17,500 nt of DNA from Chromera velia. Its lineage: Eukaryota > Sar > Chromeraceae. Each line of letters begins with the position of its first letter. The stretch's first letter is position 1. Of the stretch, positions 17,223 to 17,500 are shown piece by piece. The notes under the pieces are model-generated. The model saw nothing but the letters and a program-made list of their open reading frames with translations, made no database searches and had not been told where the DNA came from. Position numbers and translations under genes: made by a program. The DNA lies in the NCBI GenBank assembly GCA_018398765.1, contig JAHBMJ010000444.1, forward strand, positions 1 through 17,500, read 5' to 3'.

Positions 17223-17500
17223 GTATGTGAGGATGGGGCAGTGACTGCTTTCCACATGCTTCTCCTCCCTCTTCTTCTTCTCCTGGAAGTGGGGGTTTGT
17301 CCAACCAATCAATCAATGGATGAGAGGAGAAGGGAGGGTCGGAACAAGCCCAAGCAGAAACGATTTGTTTGGAGGGGGGCGGGTCCGTGAACGCACATAC
17401 CAGCTGCACAGACAAAAAGAAGAAACTGACACGCAGACCGGTCGCAAAATGAAAGAGAATGAATCTGTCGTCGATTCATTGTAGCACCCTGCCCCCGTTT
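17223..17500 (+). other. Start of the next pan-gene intron, running off the window
   Basis: Begins GTATGTG after the last PanC codons. No open frame continues PanC (the expected glycine-rich and GxGxxD-type segments) before base 17500, so the next exon lies to the right. Confidence 0.7.

Noticed and set aside
1-17500. tRNA, rRNA or CRISPR-like arrays
   Set aside because: No cloverleaf with conserved arms, no rRNA core words and no regularly spaced repeats with unique spacers were seen on either strand by eye.

Overview
This is nuclear DNA of an intron-rich unicellular eukaryote. Protein-coding stretches are split by GT-AG introns, most 3' splice sites read TGCAG, and introns and spacers are full of simple repeats. 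Gene content suggests an alga or an alveolate. The pantothenate fusion, and a PanB-PanE fusion I recall from coccidian apicomplexans, make a chromerid-like alveolate a reasonable guess, but this is inference, not proof.

Layout. (1) 34-1546, plus: last three exons of a RAD6/UBC2-type ubiquitin-conjugating enzyme with an acidic and poly-Ser C-terminal tail; its 5' exons lie left of the window. (2) 1547-8158: about 6.6 kb with no convincing host gene. It holds two decayed ends of reverse-transcriptase-type retroelements, a 48-bp retroelement tail, and two copies of an AT-rich foldback (palindromic) repeat. The second foldback copy was broken by both smaller insertions, each with a visible target-site duplication, so the order of events can be read. 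(3) 8159-10237, minus: a four-exon model for an unrecognised Cys-rich single-pass membrane protein. (4) 10238-11013: divergent promoter region. (5) 11014-17222 and onward, plus: 13 exons of one gene encoding ketopantoate hydroxymethyltransferase (PanB), ketopantoate reductase (PanE) and the start of pantothenate synthetase (PanC) in a single reading frame; the end of PanC lies right of the window.

How the genes work together. PanB makes ketopantoate from 2-oxoisovalerate and methylene-tetrahydrofolate, PanE reduces it to pantoate with NADPH, and PanC joins pantoate to beta-alanine. The window therefore encodes the whole committed route to vitamin B5 as one polypeptide in pathway order. This is the most striking feature here. 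RAD6 and the membrane protein have no evident functional link to it. All exon models are phase-consistent but were made by eye, without transcript support.
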